Assembly: GCA_002803225.1 (NCBI GenBank)
Contig: NXFV01000353.1
Span: 25,092 to 89,091 of the forward strand
Direction: 5' to 3'
Source of the DNA: Gamarada debralockiae
Lineage: Eukaryota; Ascomycota; Leotiomycetes; Helotiales; Hyphodiscaceae
Length of the DNA: 64,000 nt
Shown here piece after piece: positions 48,349 through 59,589 of this stretch. Every line of letters begins with the position of its first letter. Positions within the stretch are counted from its first letter, which is position 1. The translations under genes and the position numbers were made by a program. The notes below the pieces were generated by a model. The model was not told the origin of the DNA, searched no databases, and saw only the letters and a program-made list of their open reading frames with translations.

Positions 48349-49034
48349 AGCCTCGACAGCTTGAGCCATAAGAATTTTTTAGGGTCATTCTTCATTTTAG
48401 CTTCGCTTTGCGGTTCCTTTTCTCTTCCTGGTGGAGGTAGAGATGAGATGATTTTCAGAGGCCAGGAGGAGCGGAAGGAGGGCTTTATCATACCAAACCG
48501 AAGGGAATCAGGGCACACATAATACACAATTCAATAATAATAATCACTCACAATCGTATTCTTAGTTCCCAAATACCGTTGTTCAAGAGCCTGTGAAACA
48601 TCGGTTCGCCGAAAAAGGAGTCGCGTCCACGAGCTTCATCCTCGAAGGCAGCACGAGCAGATATCCGTCAGAAGTGAACTTTGCCGTTCCTTGTCACTTC
48701 TCACAGCCTTGCCTTATGATTCAAAATAAGGGGGGGGAAAGCAAGCAAATGTTTAGCTGTCGAGGCTTCCCAATCGATTTCGATCGGTTCAAGAGCGAAG
48801 AATCTCACCTCATATACATAGGTGGTCGATCGTTCAAAGAGTGATGTTATCCTCTGAGACAAGATGCGAGGAGTTCCGTTCAAGACAGGTGAAGAATCTC
48901 ACCTAGGTGATCGATCCGCCAGAGATGGGGGAAGGTTTCACCGCTTGGCGAGCCATTGGATTCCCCAGCAGAGAGAAGAGGAGATTATAAGTAAATTTCC
49001 AACTCCTCAAAATTTAAGAGCCTCGACAGCTTGA
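48349..49034. repeat. Dispersed short repeat, three copies (AGCCTCGACAGCTTGA)
   Basis: The 16-mer is at about 48349-48364 and 49019-49034 on the plus strand, and a 14-base inverted version (AGCTGTCGAGGCTT) at about 48755-48768. CCTTAT..ATAAGG hairpins (about 48712-48730) and further small stems (CACCT..AGGTG, CGG..CCG) lie between. Function unknown. Confidence 0.55.
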
Positions 49035-49866
49035 CCATCTCCTTTCTTTTTGGCCATTTCTTTTGCACACTTGTACTCGTCAGCGCTCTCCCCGAGCTCG
49101 GCGGCTCGCTTCCCCTTTGAAGCGAAGTGCACTTAAATGAGTGAAGTGAAGAGCTCGTGCCGAATCCTTGACCGGCATCCTCTTGCTGCCCTTTGAACCT
49201 TCCTGGAATAACTTGAAACTTCTTCACTGAGTATACTATGATGCTTTCGTGTCGTGATGATTGATGGGAAGAGGGCCAGTCGTTGGATGTGTCCAATTTT
49301 CGTAGATGTTGAAAGGAGAATGTGGAAATTGGGGAGCAGGCTTCCAATTGGCATGGTCCTGACTGAATGGGACTTGGACCACGGAAGAGAATGGTGCAGG
49401 TGAGATGAGAAGCTTTGTGTCCTGAAGTGTGGAAATAGAGTAGAGATTAGAAGTCGTGTGGTTGAGTGAGGTATTGATGGGATTTGGTCGTGAAGGTTGT
49501 TGCCCTTCCCGACCTTGCTATTTATGGACAGTGCCCAGGGCGACAACTTGCGCCCGAGTCTAGGGAGCCAGGACAATCCTCTCGGGCGCGTTTAGGCAGC
49601 ACGATTTCAAAACAAGTCACGCCACAGGCATCAAGAATCAAAGGCAGGTATCGCGGCCTTTGGCCAAGTCATTGCACTCATGTATATGCACAATATCATC
49701 GCGACGAGAACATCTCGCGAAAGACTATTCCTCCAGACGCCCATACAGTCCGGCCAGAATTCCGTATTTCCCCAACGCCATAAAAGCAAAAGTACAGTGT
49801 GAAGAACCACCATATCCGTTCCACCCCAAGCCCAACCCGTGAGACCAACCCAAATGCCAATCCAGA
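49035..49866. other. Gene-free, with further small hairpins at its left end
   Basis: At 49085-49150 more stem pairs of the same style occur (GCTC/GAGC, CGCTTC/GAAGCG, CACT/AGTG with a TAAAT loop). A 147-codon minus-strand frame at 49133-49576 has no family resemblance. Confidence 0.35.
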
Positions 49867-50056
49867 GAAACCCCTGCCGTAAACAGCATGCTAGACTGTC
49901 TGCAAGAGACTATCAAAAGGTATACAGTGGAAGGATATTGAGGACAGGCTGTGAGACCGATCGATGTCGAGAATGAATGCCGAAAAGACGGAAAATTGGT
50001 GAGCGAAACCCTCCCGTAAACAGGATGCTAGACCGTCTGCAGTAGACTATCAAAGG
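49867..50056. repeat. Direct duplication downstream of histone H4
   Basis: A block of about 53 bp at 49867-49920 recurs at 50005-50056 with about eight differences (core: CCGTAAACAG, ATGCTAGAC, GTCTGCA, AGACTATCAAA). Weaker similarity continues to the right of both copies, so the original duplicated unit was probably about 130 bp. Confidence 0.7.
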
Positions 50057-50161
50057 TAACGTATGCCCATCGAGATCCACCAGTATCGAGAAACCATTGC
50101 CGAGATTGACATATCGAAGAGTGAAGGAAGCGAACGACGATGATGGGGAGGTGTTGTTGAT

Positions 50162-50747
<586 letters not shown>

Positions 50748-52912
50748 GATGAAGTTGTTTTGGATAAATGTAGGAGTTGTTTGGTGATGAAATAACGCGT
50801 CAAATAGACGGTGTTGATGGTGAAGTTGATGAAAGTTGTTGTGGGTATTGGTCGATAAACTGAGGTTGAAGAAGTCAGAGGAAGAAGCGAGGGAAGGGCG
50901 AGGTATTTGAGGGCGCTGGAAGCTAGCGAGTGATTCAATCGCTAGCGCCGTTTCTTGGGAGTGAGAAATCAGACAGGAAAGAGAGTTCGAAAATCTGTGT
51001 TATTCTCGACCAATCAGAATCAAGTTACAACTTTGAAAGTTCGACCTTGCGAGAACACCAAATTTAGACCGCGAGGGGACTGAGATTCAAAGACCGTAAC
51101 TCAATGAATTTAAAGCAAGGGGTTTTGAGGTGAATTTGATAAATTCTGGTTGATCCACGATCATTCTTCTTCATGGTTCTTCTCCATACGAATTCCTCCC
51201 AGCTCAACAGAACTTCGAAGCTGAGGTTCAACAGCCACATTCTCGCCAGCCAATCAGCAAGCGCCGCATTGGCCCCTCGGTTTACTGCCAGACAACAACG
51301 ACGTCTCCCACAGCATCTCGATGCTTCATTCGTCGTGTTTCCCTCTGCTATGATGTAGTGGACGCGTTAAATTAGAGATCGAGAGAACAGTTGGCGTTGT
51401 TTTGTTTGGTTGCTTTTATTAGTACTTTCTTGTGCGAGGACAGGAGATGTCCAGCGCGTGAGAAGCCTCCGAAGGCACACCACCTCGAAGCATCCTCAAT
51501 CCACTGTAGTTGATAGGAATTTTTTTTTTTGTGTAAAGACTTGGATGATCTTTTAACATGCGCAAAATGTTACAAGAAAAAGGTCAGAAGCACGGCCAGT
51601 GGTACGCGTCTCTTGTCCCCATTCTCCTCCAGATTGTTAATGGATTCCTGAACGGCCAGGTTGACCTGGAGGGTTAAGATCTGCTATCAGCTTTCCCTCA
51701 TTCGACTGCTGACTTGATCGACCGCTTCAGGAGGACTCGAACTACCTTGCTTCTCAGAAACAATCCTGACCTTGGAGCCCTTACCCCTCAAGCAACATCT
51801 ACGATAATTTATGCAATATCGCACAGCCGGGCGATCCCACGATGTCTTTGTTGTACCAAACCCGTCCTCTCCACATATTCACATCTATATTCTCCCGCTG
51901 AGGCCAACCTCCACGTCGACGATAAACCAAAGTGCGGATCAGGCAGCTGTGATGCTGTCAATCAAGAAGAAACCTATGCAATGCCATCTCGACAGGCCGG
52001 GCTTTCCCAAACCACGGTCACGCCGAATCATTATCCTCTACACCTTGGGCAGTGCCATTGGATGCACCTGACAACTTTTTGGCAGTTACTAGTAGAACCC
52101 CAGCTGCTGTACAATACCTGGCGACGTTGTACTCGGTGGATATCAGTCCCTCTTATCACCTAAATCATTCGGGACGTTTTCCTATAAATTGACTATCGTC
52201 GAAAAAGGTGAGTACTTCTCAAGCTGTTCTTCCTCCTGTCTATCTAATTCCTTGAATTTTCTCTCTCAAGTAGCTACTGACTCTGGAACTTGTTTAGGCT
52301 GGACAGAGCCCTATAATATCATAGCTAGTGGGCCTTACAGTCACAGTATATGCTGCTCGCACGCATGACAGTGTCACGTTGAAAGAGGGACAGGTTCACT
52401 CTTTGAAAATCTTAAGAAAGACTCATAGGTCCAATTTTCAATTTGAGTTAGCACTTCGCGGTTTCCCCAATGTCTATTGGGGGATTAGTATGAGTGTCTT
52501 TACGCGACGGTGCCTTAATGTGCACCGAGTCATCTCAACAAAGGAGTGTAGGGGCTAGGGTTCCTTTTACTCCGAATCATCGACTGGCTCGCGAGGTTGG
52601 GAGACAACCTCTAGGACACCGCAGTTGGGATGGGATGAGGTAAGTTCTGGAAACACTGCGCGGCAAGTCTCGTACTAAGCCAAAGGCAAACTCTGGCCTT
52701 TCGCTCCCCCACGGCACGAGGCGGATGAACTAGCTGAATGCTCACAACACGTCAAAAAGCACGCTTGAGCGAGCGAGGAGCCTGGGCGAGGAGCTACACG
52801 ACGGGTTGATGAAGTCAATACCTTTTTCAGGCGTCGGGACTGCACCAGAGAGGACAATCATGAGCGTATACTCCGCCACGTCGACATTGCACCCCGTGAT
52901 GATGTCAAAGCC
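50748..52912. promoter_or_regulatory. Histone H4 promoter, then gene-free sequence
   Basis: 50922-50946 is a perfect 8-bp inverted repeat (GCTAGCGA, 9-base spacer, TCGCTAGC), nested in a wider GGCGCT..AGCGCC pair, about 180 bp upstream of the H4 ATG. CCAATCAG occurs near 51009 and 51249. Beyond about 51360 no gene is recognised; there is a 10-base T run near 51522. Confidence 0.5.
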
Positions 52913-53299
52913 ATGCCGGAGTATACAAATACGCCATTCGATGAGTATGCCTTCTTTGCGGCATTGAAGAAGAAGTACGGCGACTATGACGACGACTACT
53001 ACACCAAGCATACTTGTCTCTTTCTTGACGCTTTGGTTCTATCAGCTCAACACATACAGGTCGAACCAAGGGACTTCATTGAACTCTTCCACCGGATCTT
53101 CTTCAAGCAGCGGTGGAACTGCCATAGGACACCGCGGCTCACAGGGCTAGTGGCTTGCGAACTGGATATTCCCACCCTCAAGGTTCTTGGACAAGAGTTT
53201 CAGTTCGAGAAGGGCTTCGACTATGTGAAAATGATTGAACCGAGTATCCTCATGGACACAGAGGGAGAGCCAGAGGAGGCCGAAGAGAAAGCTGTTTAG
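52913..53299 (+). CDS. Hypothetical protein, 128 aa
   Basis: Family not recognised. The frame opens MPEYTNTPFDEYAFFAALKK, is acidic at both ends (YGDYDDDYY and a Glu-rich tail EGEPEEAEEKAV) and has a plausible globular centre (LFLDALVLSAQHI, DFIELFHRIFFKQRW). The frame stays open upstream to a good acceptor (TTTTTCAG at 52828-52830), and a GTAAGT donor lies at 52640, so the protein may be longer with an upstream exon. It sits in an otherwise relic-rich region and could itself be a fragment. Amino-acid composition is protein-like, which is the main support. Confidence 0.4.
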   Translation: MPEYTNTPFDEYAFFAALKKKYGDYDDDYYTKHTCLFLDALVLSAQHIQVEPRDFIELFHRIFFKQRWNCHRTPRLTGLVACELDIPTLKVLGQEFQFEKGFDYVKMIEPSILMDTEGEPEEAEEKAV

Positions 53300-54306
53300 T
53301 TAGAACTTGGACAACTCTTCCTGCCTAGTTTCCGATGTCTCTCGCCACTATCACGCTACAAGAACGACGGACTTAGCTGTACAGGCAAGATCTCAACCTT
53401 AGAAAGGCCTCGAAGGTTTGTTGGATGAATATATTGTCGACGGGACAATGTTAGCCGGCTCTGCCGAGGAGAACGTTAATGACCAGATCACAATGCTATC
53501 TGGCTCATATGCGCGACAAGTTGACCAGCTTGGCGCATTTTGGGAGTGGGATGACTTGTTTGACCGTCGGCACTTCCCAACCCTAAGGCTCACGGACCCT
53601 CACCCCGCTTCTACTCAAGCCTGCTCAGGCCCGACTCAGCTTCGGCTCAGGTCTGCTCACCCTATGTGCCCAAATCAACTTTTAGCGAGGGGCTAGGGAC
53701 ATTATCTGCGTCGTTACTTCAGGAGGTTGTTCTCGGTCTCCTATGTGTATTGTCCACCGACTTGTCTTGACGTCAAGTGCCTGTCCATGCTCGGTTTAGT
53801 GCATTTGAACCTGGCAAGAACCACGAGAACTTATTCACGGTATAAAAACTTCGCATCTCTCGACTTCTCTTTTTCCTCCTTACTCCAAAAGCACTATAAT
53901 AGCACTACTACCAATCAACGACTTACGATGTCTAATCAACCTCATATCGAAGAAACGAACAAAGATTTCAAGTGAGAATGTACGCTAAGTGCTGTTTTTA
54001 AGGAGTTGGGGTATATTAGTTGAGGACGACGAAGTATTAATGATAATGGGCAAATTGTTAGAGCGTATGCGCTTGTTTTCGCTGGAATTGGTGGAGTTGT
54101 GATCAGGTGAGTAATTTATTCATTTATTTCTTACACTAGGTGACTAAAATACAACCCATGTAGTACTTCAATAAATCCTCCTTGGAAAACTGTATAACAG
54201 GTGGAAAACCAAGTGCAGTTATTGTACAAAATTGAGTAAATCCCTCGAAGCCAGTTAATGCTTACCGCAGGTGAGTAATTATATCCGGAACCCTATGAAA
54301 TAGTAC
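53300..54306. other. Gene-poor stretch with a well-formed promoter-like block
   Basis: GGTATAAAAAC (about 53839-53849) is followed by a CT-rich run and ATG at 53929 opening MSNQPHIEETNKDFK, then a stop or GTGAGA donor. It looks like the start of a small or broken gene; I could not extend it. At 53611-53660 there are four CTGCTCAGG-type repeats, related to those at 58.2 kb. Confidence 0.3.
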
Positions 54307-56052
54307 CTACCAGCCCAAATTGGCTTGGTTAAAACCTGTCGGCTGGAAACCCAGATATCCGGGGGTAACCCCGTATTTATAGCTAAGTTCGTTGATGAGG
54401 TTATGCACCGAAGCTACCACAGCTTCAACCCGCCTCAGTCTTAGTTCCAATGCACACGGGCGATATACCCTTAGAAGGAGCCTCTTCAAATTTTCCCCAC
54501 TAGGGTCTTCATGATCACTGTAATTCAAGAAGCCTCCGGGGTGATATGCTTGTACTACATGGATCGTATGGCCTTCGATGTCCGTCTCGTTGACTTGTCC
54601 GCTTCTTGCGCCTCTCATCGACGAACATAACTTCGTAGCGATATCGTGTGTACCACCACCCCATTTTTCACCAACGGTGCTGCATTGGCATGAAACAATG
54701 ATCTTTGGTTTAATCATTTGCAACATCTCCCGAGTTACATCATACGCTTCGTTCATTGCCTGGTCCTTGTCCATCTCATTCATCTTTCTGATGCGATCGT
54801 TGTCTAGCAGTGTACAAATATCAAGGATGATAACTTCGGCTAGCGTAAGGCCTATCTCTCTTAAGACCCCTCGGATCCATTCCAATGTTTTACAACCTCG
54901 AACCATCTCGTCGAAGCTCAACCTTTCGTGGCCAGGTGATGGGTTAAGCAACATTATGACCGGGAACCTTAGATAACCACAAGCGAGCCTGATATGGTTA
55001 TCTATTGCTTGGTGAGAGATACCCCATCTTCGAGCGTATGCCCGGGATCTATTGAAACAAGGATGATCTGGGCAAATAATCTCGTTAATGTTTTCTGTTT
55101 CGAGGTCTTGCTTGAGCACATCGCGAATCATCCGATCGATTCCATCTTCAGGTGGGGTAAGGCTCAACTGCTGTAAAGCCGTGGTTGCCGCAGGGTGGTT
55201 ATCGAGACGCGTTCGAGAAAACGAGGAAGTAAGATTATCAAGAGACCCAGGCTGGCACGCGGAATCGTCTGGTCCCCCCACAAGCGGTGGCAGAGCGCTA
55301 TAGTTGGAGTCCACAGCTGGATATGGACCACTTTGTGCGGGCGGAGGAGTTGCAAAACCGGATAATGCCCTCCTGTAATCTGGCTGGTACACATCAAGCT
55401 GCTGCTTTGGTGGGTTGGTTGGATACGCTGATTGAGGATATTGTTTATTATAAGCGTAATTGCTGTGAGGTGGCGTTGGAAGTGAAGGTGCCTGGTATTG
55501 AGAAGGTGCTTGACACTGAAAAGATGTTTGGTACTGAGAAGGTGCTTGGTATTGAGAAGGTGCTTGATACTGAGAAGGTGCTTGGTATTGAGAAGGTGCT
55601 TGGTACTGAGACGGTGCTTGGTATTGAGAAGGTGCTTGGTACTGAGAAGGTGCTTGGTATTGAGAAGGTGCTTGGTACTGAGAAGATACTTGATCTTGAG
55701 AAGGTGCTTGGTATTGAGAAGGTGCTTGGTACTGAGAAGATACTTGGTATTGAGAAGGTGCTTGATACTGAGAAGATGCTTGGTATTGAGAAGGTGCTTG
55801 GTATTGAGAAGGTGCTCGGTACTGAGAAGGTGCTTGATATTGAGAAGGTGCTTGATATTGAGAAGGTGCTTGATATTGAGAAGGCCTTGGCGAGTAATAT
55901 GTATTGGGGGTGGCCTGGTATATTTGGGGAGCAGGAGGTGGAGGTTGGGTAAATTGAAGCTGAGAAGGTGCTTGGTATTGTCTCCTAGAAGAGGTTCGAA
56001 AACTTAGGTAGCTTGGAGGCGCTGTAGCATGAGGGGCCACTGGGTCTCCCAT
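54307..56052 (-). CDS. SQYQAP-repeat protein with a uracil-DNA-glycosylase-like domain
   Basis: Single exon, 581 aa from MGDPVAPH; an in-frame ATG at 56190 would add 46 residues of poor quality. Residues about 58-190 are roughly 22 copies of the hexapeptide SQYQAP (variants SQYQVS, SQDQVS, FQCQAP). A Pro/Tyr-rich linker follows. The C-terminal part (about 300-520) has a hydrophobic strand ending in MLLNPSPG (369-374), WIRGVLREIGL, VIILDICTLL, MLQMIKPKIIVSCQ and VVQAYHPGGF (His about 504). The order strand-NPxxG, helix, KPKxIV strand, HP-motif is that of the uracil-DNA glycosylase superfamily (GINPG and HPS motifs); this is inference from pattern only. The repeats are low-complexity and Tyr/Gln-rich, a composition linked to condensates. 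Confidence 0.7.
   Translation of the reverse strand: MGDPVAPHATAPPSYLSFRTSSRRQYQAPSQLQFTQPPPPAPQIYQATPNTYYSPRPSQYQAPSQYQAPSQYQAPSQYRAPSQYQAPSQYQASSQYQAPSQYQVSSQYQAPSQYQAPSQDQVSSQYQAPSQYQAPSQYQAPSQYQAPSQYQAPSQYQAPSQYQAPSQYQAPSQYQTSFQCQAPSQYQAPSLPTPPHSNYAYNKQYPQSAYPTNPPKQQLDVYQPDYRRALSGFATPPPAQSGPYPAVDSNYSALPPLVGGPDDSACQPGSLDNLTSSFSRTRLDNHPAATTALQQLSLTPPEDGIDRMIRDVLKQDLETENINEIICPDHPCFNRSRAYARRWGISHQAIDNHIRLACGYLRFPVIMLLNPSPGHERLSFDEMVRGCKTLEWIRGVLREIGLTLAEVIILDICTLLDNDRIRKMNEMDKDQAMNEAYDVTREMLQMIKPKIIVSCQCSTVGEKWGGGTHDIATKLCSSMRGARSGQVNETDIEGHTIHVVQAYHPGGFLNYSDHEDPSGENLKRLLLRVYRPCALELRLRRVEAVVASVHNLINELSYKYGVTPGYLGFQPTGFNQANLGW
55487..55890 (+). repeat. 18-bp tandem repeat (about 22 copies)
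   Basis: The plus-strand unit is TTGAGAAGGTGCTTGGTA with few variants. It encodes SQYQAP on the minus strand. Because 18 is a multiple of three, the plus strand also stays open in two frames (units EKVLGI and RRCLVL). Confidence 0.95.
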
Positions 56053-56190
56053 TCTTGGAGGTGGAAGAACTGTGCAAATAGTCGTTATGTCATGGAAATC
56101 GCAAGTAAAAAGGAAGCTGAGACGGGATTTATGCTGGATTTTAGGAGTTACAAAATAAGGTTCGGCTGCAAGCCACACATGCAAGTTCAC

Positions 56191-58140
56191 AGCCCATGAC
56201 CAATAGGTAGGAGGGAGAATCAGCTATCTCAGCACAAAGCGCTTACGGACAGGTCGACTGCCGGTGACTTGTTCCCTACTAGAGCTCTGAACAGTGCGAA
56301 TCGGATTAGGTTTAGAGATAATCTGTACTGATAAAGTTCTCAATCAAAAGTCATGAGAATTCTCACCTAATATTCAAGGCACCCAATAAGCTCCTGTAAC
56401 GCCGTCTAACACCACCTACGCCGTAACCGCTCTTATGAAGGTGAGCTAAGGGTCATGCGGTGGAGAAATAAGTGCCACCAAAAACCTACGACAAAACACA
56501 TAGCACACCAGTCGCGACAATTCAAAAAGTAAATTCAAACATCCAAATGGTCAAATAAAGCATTTTAAAGCGATCCCCATTATTAGAATTATTTTTTAGT
56601 ACGTGGTTGTTTTGATAATAATTTCTGCTTCCTGGTGCCAATTTCGGCCCACTTAGTTCTCCACGCGCGCGGCATTGAAATCGGACCATTTAAGCGAGGA
56701 ACACTAAAATATCACGAGATTCACACGCTCTTGTCACAGTTGCAGATGCGCTTTACATTGATTTTTTTGTTGTTATCCTCTCGCAATATCTATTTTCGGC
56801 TTTCCGGATGACTTTCTGGATTTCTCACGCTTTCCCCCCTTGCGCCATCGCCGCCTCCGGCTGCCCGGTTGTGCTCGCGTTGTTGTTTCCCTTCCTGCCT
56901 ATTGGAGCCTTCCTTTTTCTCCTCTTCCTCACTCGAATCCGTCTCAGGGCCCAAGGCCGCAACATCCAGCATGCGATCATGAATTATTCGCCAATGACCG
57001 TGGGTTTCATATCCTCCCTGTCTTTCAGCGCGGCTTCGTAGATGAGTTTGCGGCGCGTGAGGGAGCCAATAAATTGAATGGGTAGGTGCGCCTCTAGCTG
57101 TAACTTCCAATAGCTTTGCTCCTTAACTTGCGCAAAATCCGCCCGATGGAATGTGAAGTTTGTTCTTGCTAGGCGCAAGAGTATTCCGGTCTACGCCATG
57201 CCAGTTGCCGTTTCCACACAAACGATGGGCGGACATATTCAGACAGGCTTTGTCCAAGGGGGCTTTACCTGCGAGACTTAACAAACAGGCCTGTGTACAG
57301 TACTGTCGTTTGCAGGCATCGCGCTCTTCCGTTACTTGTGGCGTTTTAGTAGTGTAGACCTGATTCTAGATTAAGTACGAATCCTTAGCTTGCTAGATGC
57401 TTTAATATCTGAAGACTTATTGTGACAGCGAATATCACCTGATCACGTGTACGGCAATGTTGAGCCCTGCCTCAAGTAATTGTGACGGTTCTGGCGAATG
57501 TCGCTTGACTTGACGCGTAGCGACGCGTGGCCCCTTCAGATATATTAGGCCGTGTACTCATAGCACCTTTCTCCTCTCTCCTTACCTTAGTATCTTTGTA
57601 AATACAGCACCGTCTGCGTAGAGTCTTCAATGCGTGAGATTCCATTACGTAGAGCTGTCACACTTATCTAATAAGCCTGAGGGACTTTGTAGATCCTTGT
57701 GCACTTGTATGTCTGTAGAGCCGTAACTATTCCTCGTCTTCCATGACTTTCTAGGCCGTAGTATAATTAGCGATCGTTCGAATAGATGAATCCGAGTGTG
57801 GGATACTAAGGGCGGAGGAGTTATGTCTTTTCTTTAGCGGGTATCTGTCGTAAGATTGCTTCGTGATCAATCTCGGCCCTAGATATAGTCCCGCAGCCCT
57901 TAGATCGGAGGGTTTTCTGCGCCTCTCAAAGTCCTCTAATCATTCATTCCCATTTTATTAGAGGACCACCCATTCTCAGAAGAAGCAAAATAAGCGCCTG
58001 ATTCGTGCATAACGTCCTCAACCCAAGGGGATTGTAGACCCCCAGATAACTTTAATCATAACTGCCAGGAAATTCAGACTCTAATCTCATCCTCGCTGGT
58101 TCCGTTTTAGTCTCCGGACGTGAGCTGCTGCTGCTTTAAC
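56191..58140. other. Gene-poor stretch with a possible coding relic
   Basis: On the minus strand at 56790-57180, HLPIQFIGSLTRRKLIYEAALKDRE and TVIGE, followed in another frame by PETDSSEEEEKKE, look like a fragment of a mobile-element-associated fungal protein; I cannot name the family. The rest shows nothing I can support. Confidence 0.3.
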
Positions 58141-58315
58141 CTAAGCTGAGGGTGAGCATACCTGAGCGGAGGATAAGCGTACCTGATTAGGGCCTGAGCA
58201 TGCTTGAGCAGAGCCTGAGCAGAACCTAAGCAGAGCCTGAGCATGCCTGAGCAGAGTCTGAGCAGAACCTGAGCAGAGCCTGAGCAAAGCCTGCGCATCC
58301 TGAGCACGCTCTGAG
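58141..58315. repeat. Degenerate 11-bp tandem repeat
   Basis: Unit CTGAGCAGAGC and variants (CTGAGCAGAAC, CTGAGCATGC) repeat about 14 times. A shorter run of the complementary sequence lies at 53611-53660. Confidence 0.75.
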
Positions 58316-59589
58316 TTAGCCTTGCACTATAATATGGAACCTATTTTGGCCTCCTACGTGCCCTGGCTACAGTTTCCTTGCCGAATTTTGCATGGGAATC
58401 TGTTTCTGCTCCCTTACAGGGTTCCTGCTAAAGCAGATTTTGGAACCCTCTTGTCAAAGAGCAAAATAGTAGCTATAGAATTTCATCTAGTATACTAATA
58501 GACCTATAGTTAAAAAGCCTGCGTATTACGCAGACGAGCAAGGTTCCCAAAAAAGCTCCCTTGAAAGCTAAGGTGACAGTGAAGGCTAGTTGAGATACTA
58601 TGCTGCCCAATGTGATTAATCGAGAGTGCGAGGCTATAGAATTGTAAAATAGTAGAAGTTGGGATATAGTAGAAAGGAATTGTGAAGTCGGCGTGTAGTA
58701 GTAAATCAAGGCTGCGAGGCTGTGAAAGCGAGGCTGACAGTGAAGAGCGAGGCTGTAAAGGAGTAAAGCGAGAGTTCTGTGGACTATGCTAGTTTTATAG
58801 ACGGAGGTTAAGGCATCAAGGCTTTAATAAAGAATTATTATCTTTCTGGATAGGAGGTAAATAGTACCAAAGACTACGCTAGACTGCCTTGAAATGCAAA
58901 TTTGTATAATTAGAAGAATAAAACCCCTATTTCGTTTCATCTCCAAATACTTTTATTTAACTCTTTATAATCCCTAACAGCTTCCAACATTTAGCTCCTC
59001 GAATTAACACCTATGTATAACACATTACATGGATAGAGACGCTGGGGTTGATGGACGGAGGTGGATGGAAGAGTCAGAGATACAGACGTGGGGTGTTATG
59101 AACGTGCTAGAGTTTTGGGTTGAATACGCCAGCGGCAACTATAACTCTATTTGTCATTTTGTGAATTGGCGTCGCCCACTTCCCACGGACCATCTGAGAC
59201 TTGCCTGTCAGGAAAACCAGGTGGAATGAGATCGGTCAAAGTCAGTGCTGGGAATGCCCGGCTTGTGGGTTGCTACAAGAAAGAGTTGGGGATTGCAATG
59301 AGAGGCAGCGGCCTGAGACGTCATTTAGCGCCATACCGAATAAAATTTAGTTGGCAACTGGGCCGTATCTTTGGCCGATAACCGCCGCCTAGGTGCCGAC
59401 TACTTTAATTCGGTGCTCAATTCCGCTGATAGGCCACCTCTGTGGCTGATGGATGCGCCTCTGATGACATCGGAATAACTATGTTCCACAGCTAACACAT
59501 TCATAGATCACCAACTACATCTCATCCACGAATAGGCTCAAAAGCTTGCTAAATTCGATCTTTCAGATCATACCCACGCTTATAACCAA
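58316..59589. other. AT-rich gene-free stretch
   Basis: Short direct repeats of GCGAGGCTGT (about 58628-58770, four to five copies) and long A/T-rich runs. No gene recognised. Confidence 0.35.

Noticed and set aside
49133..49576. 147-codon minus-strand frame upstream of the hairpin zone
   Set aside because: Composition is Ser/His-rich without domain-like pattern; overlaps small hairpins.
55290..56007. Plus-strand frames of 169 and 221 codons
   Set aside because: They are the reverse reading of the SQYQAP repeat; no start context or non-repeat domain supports them.
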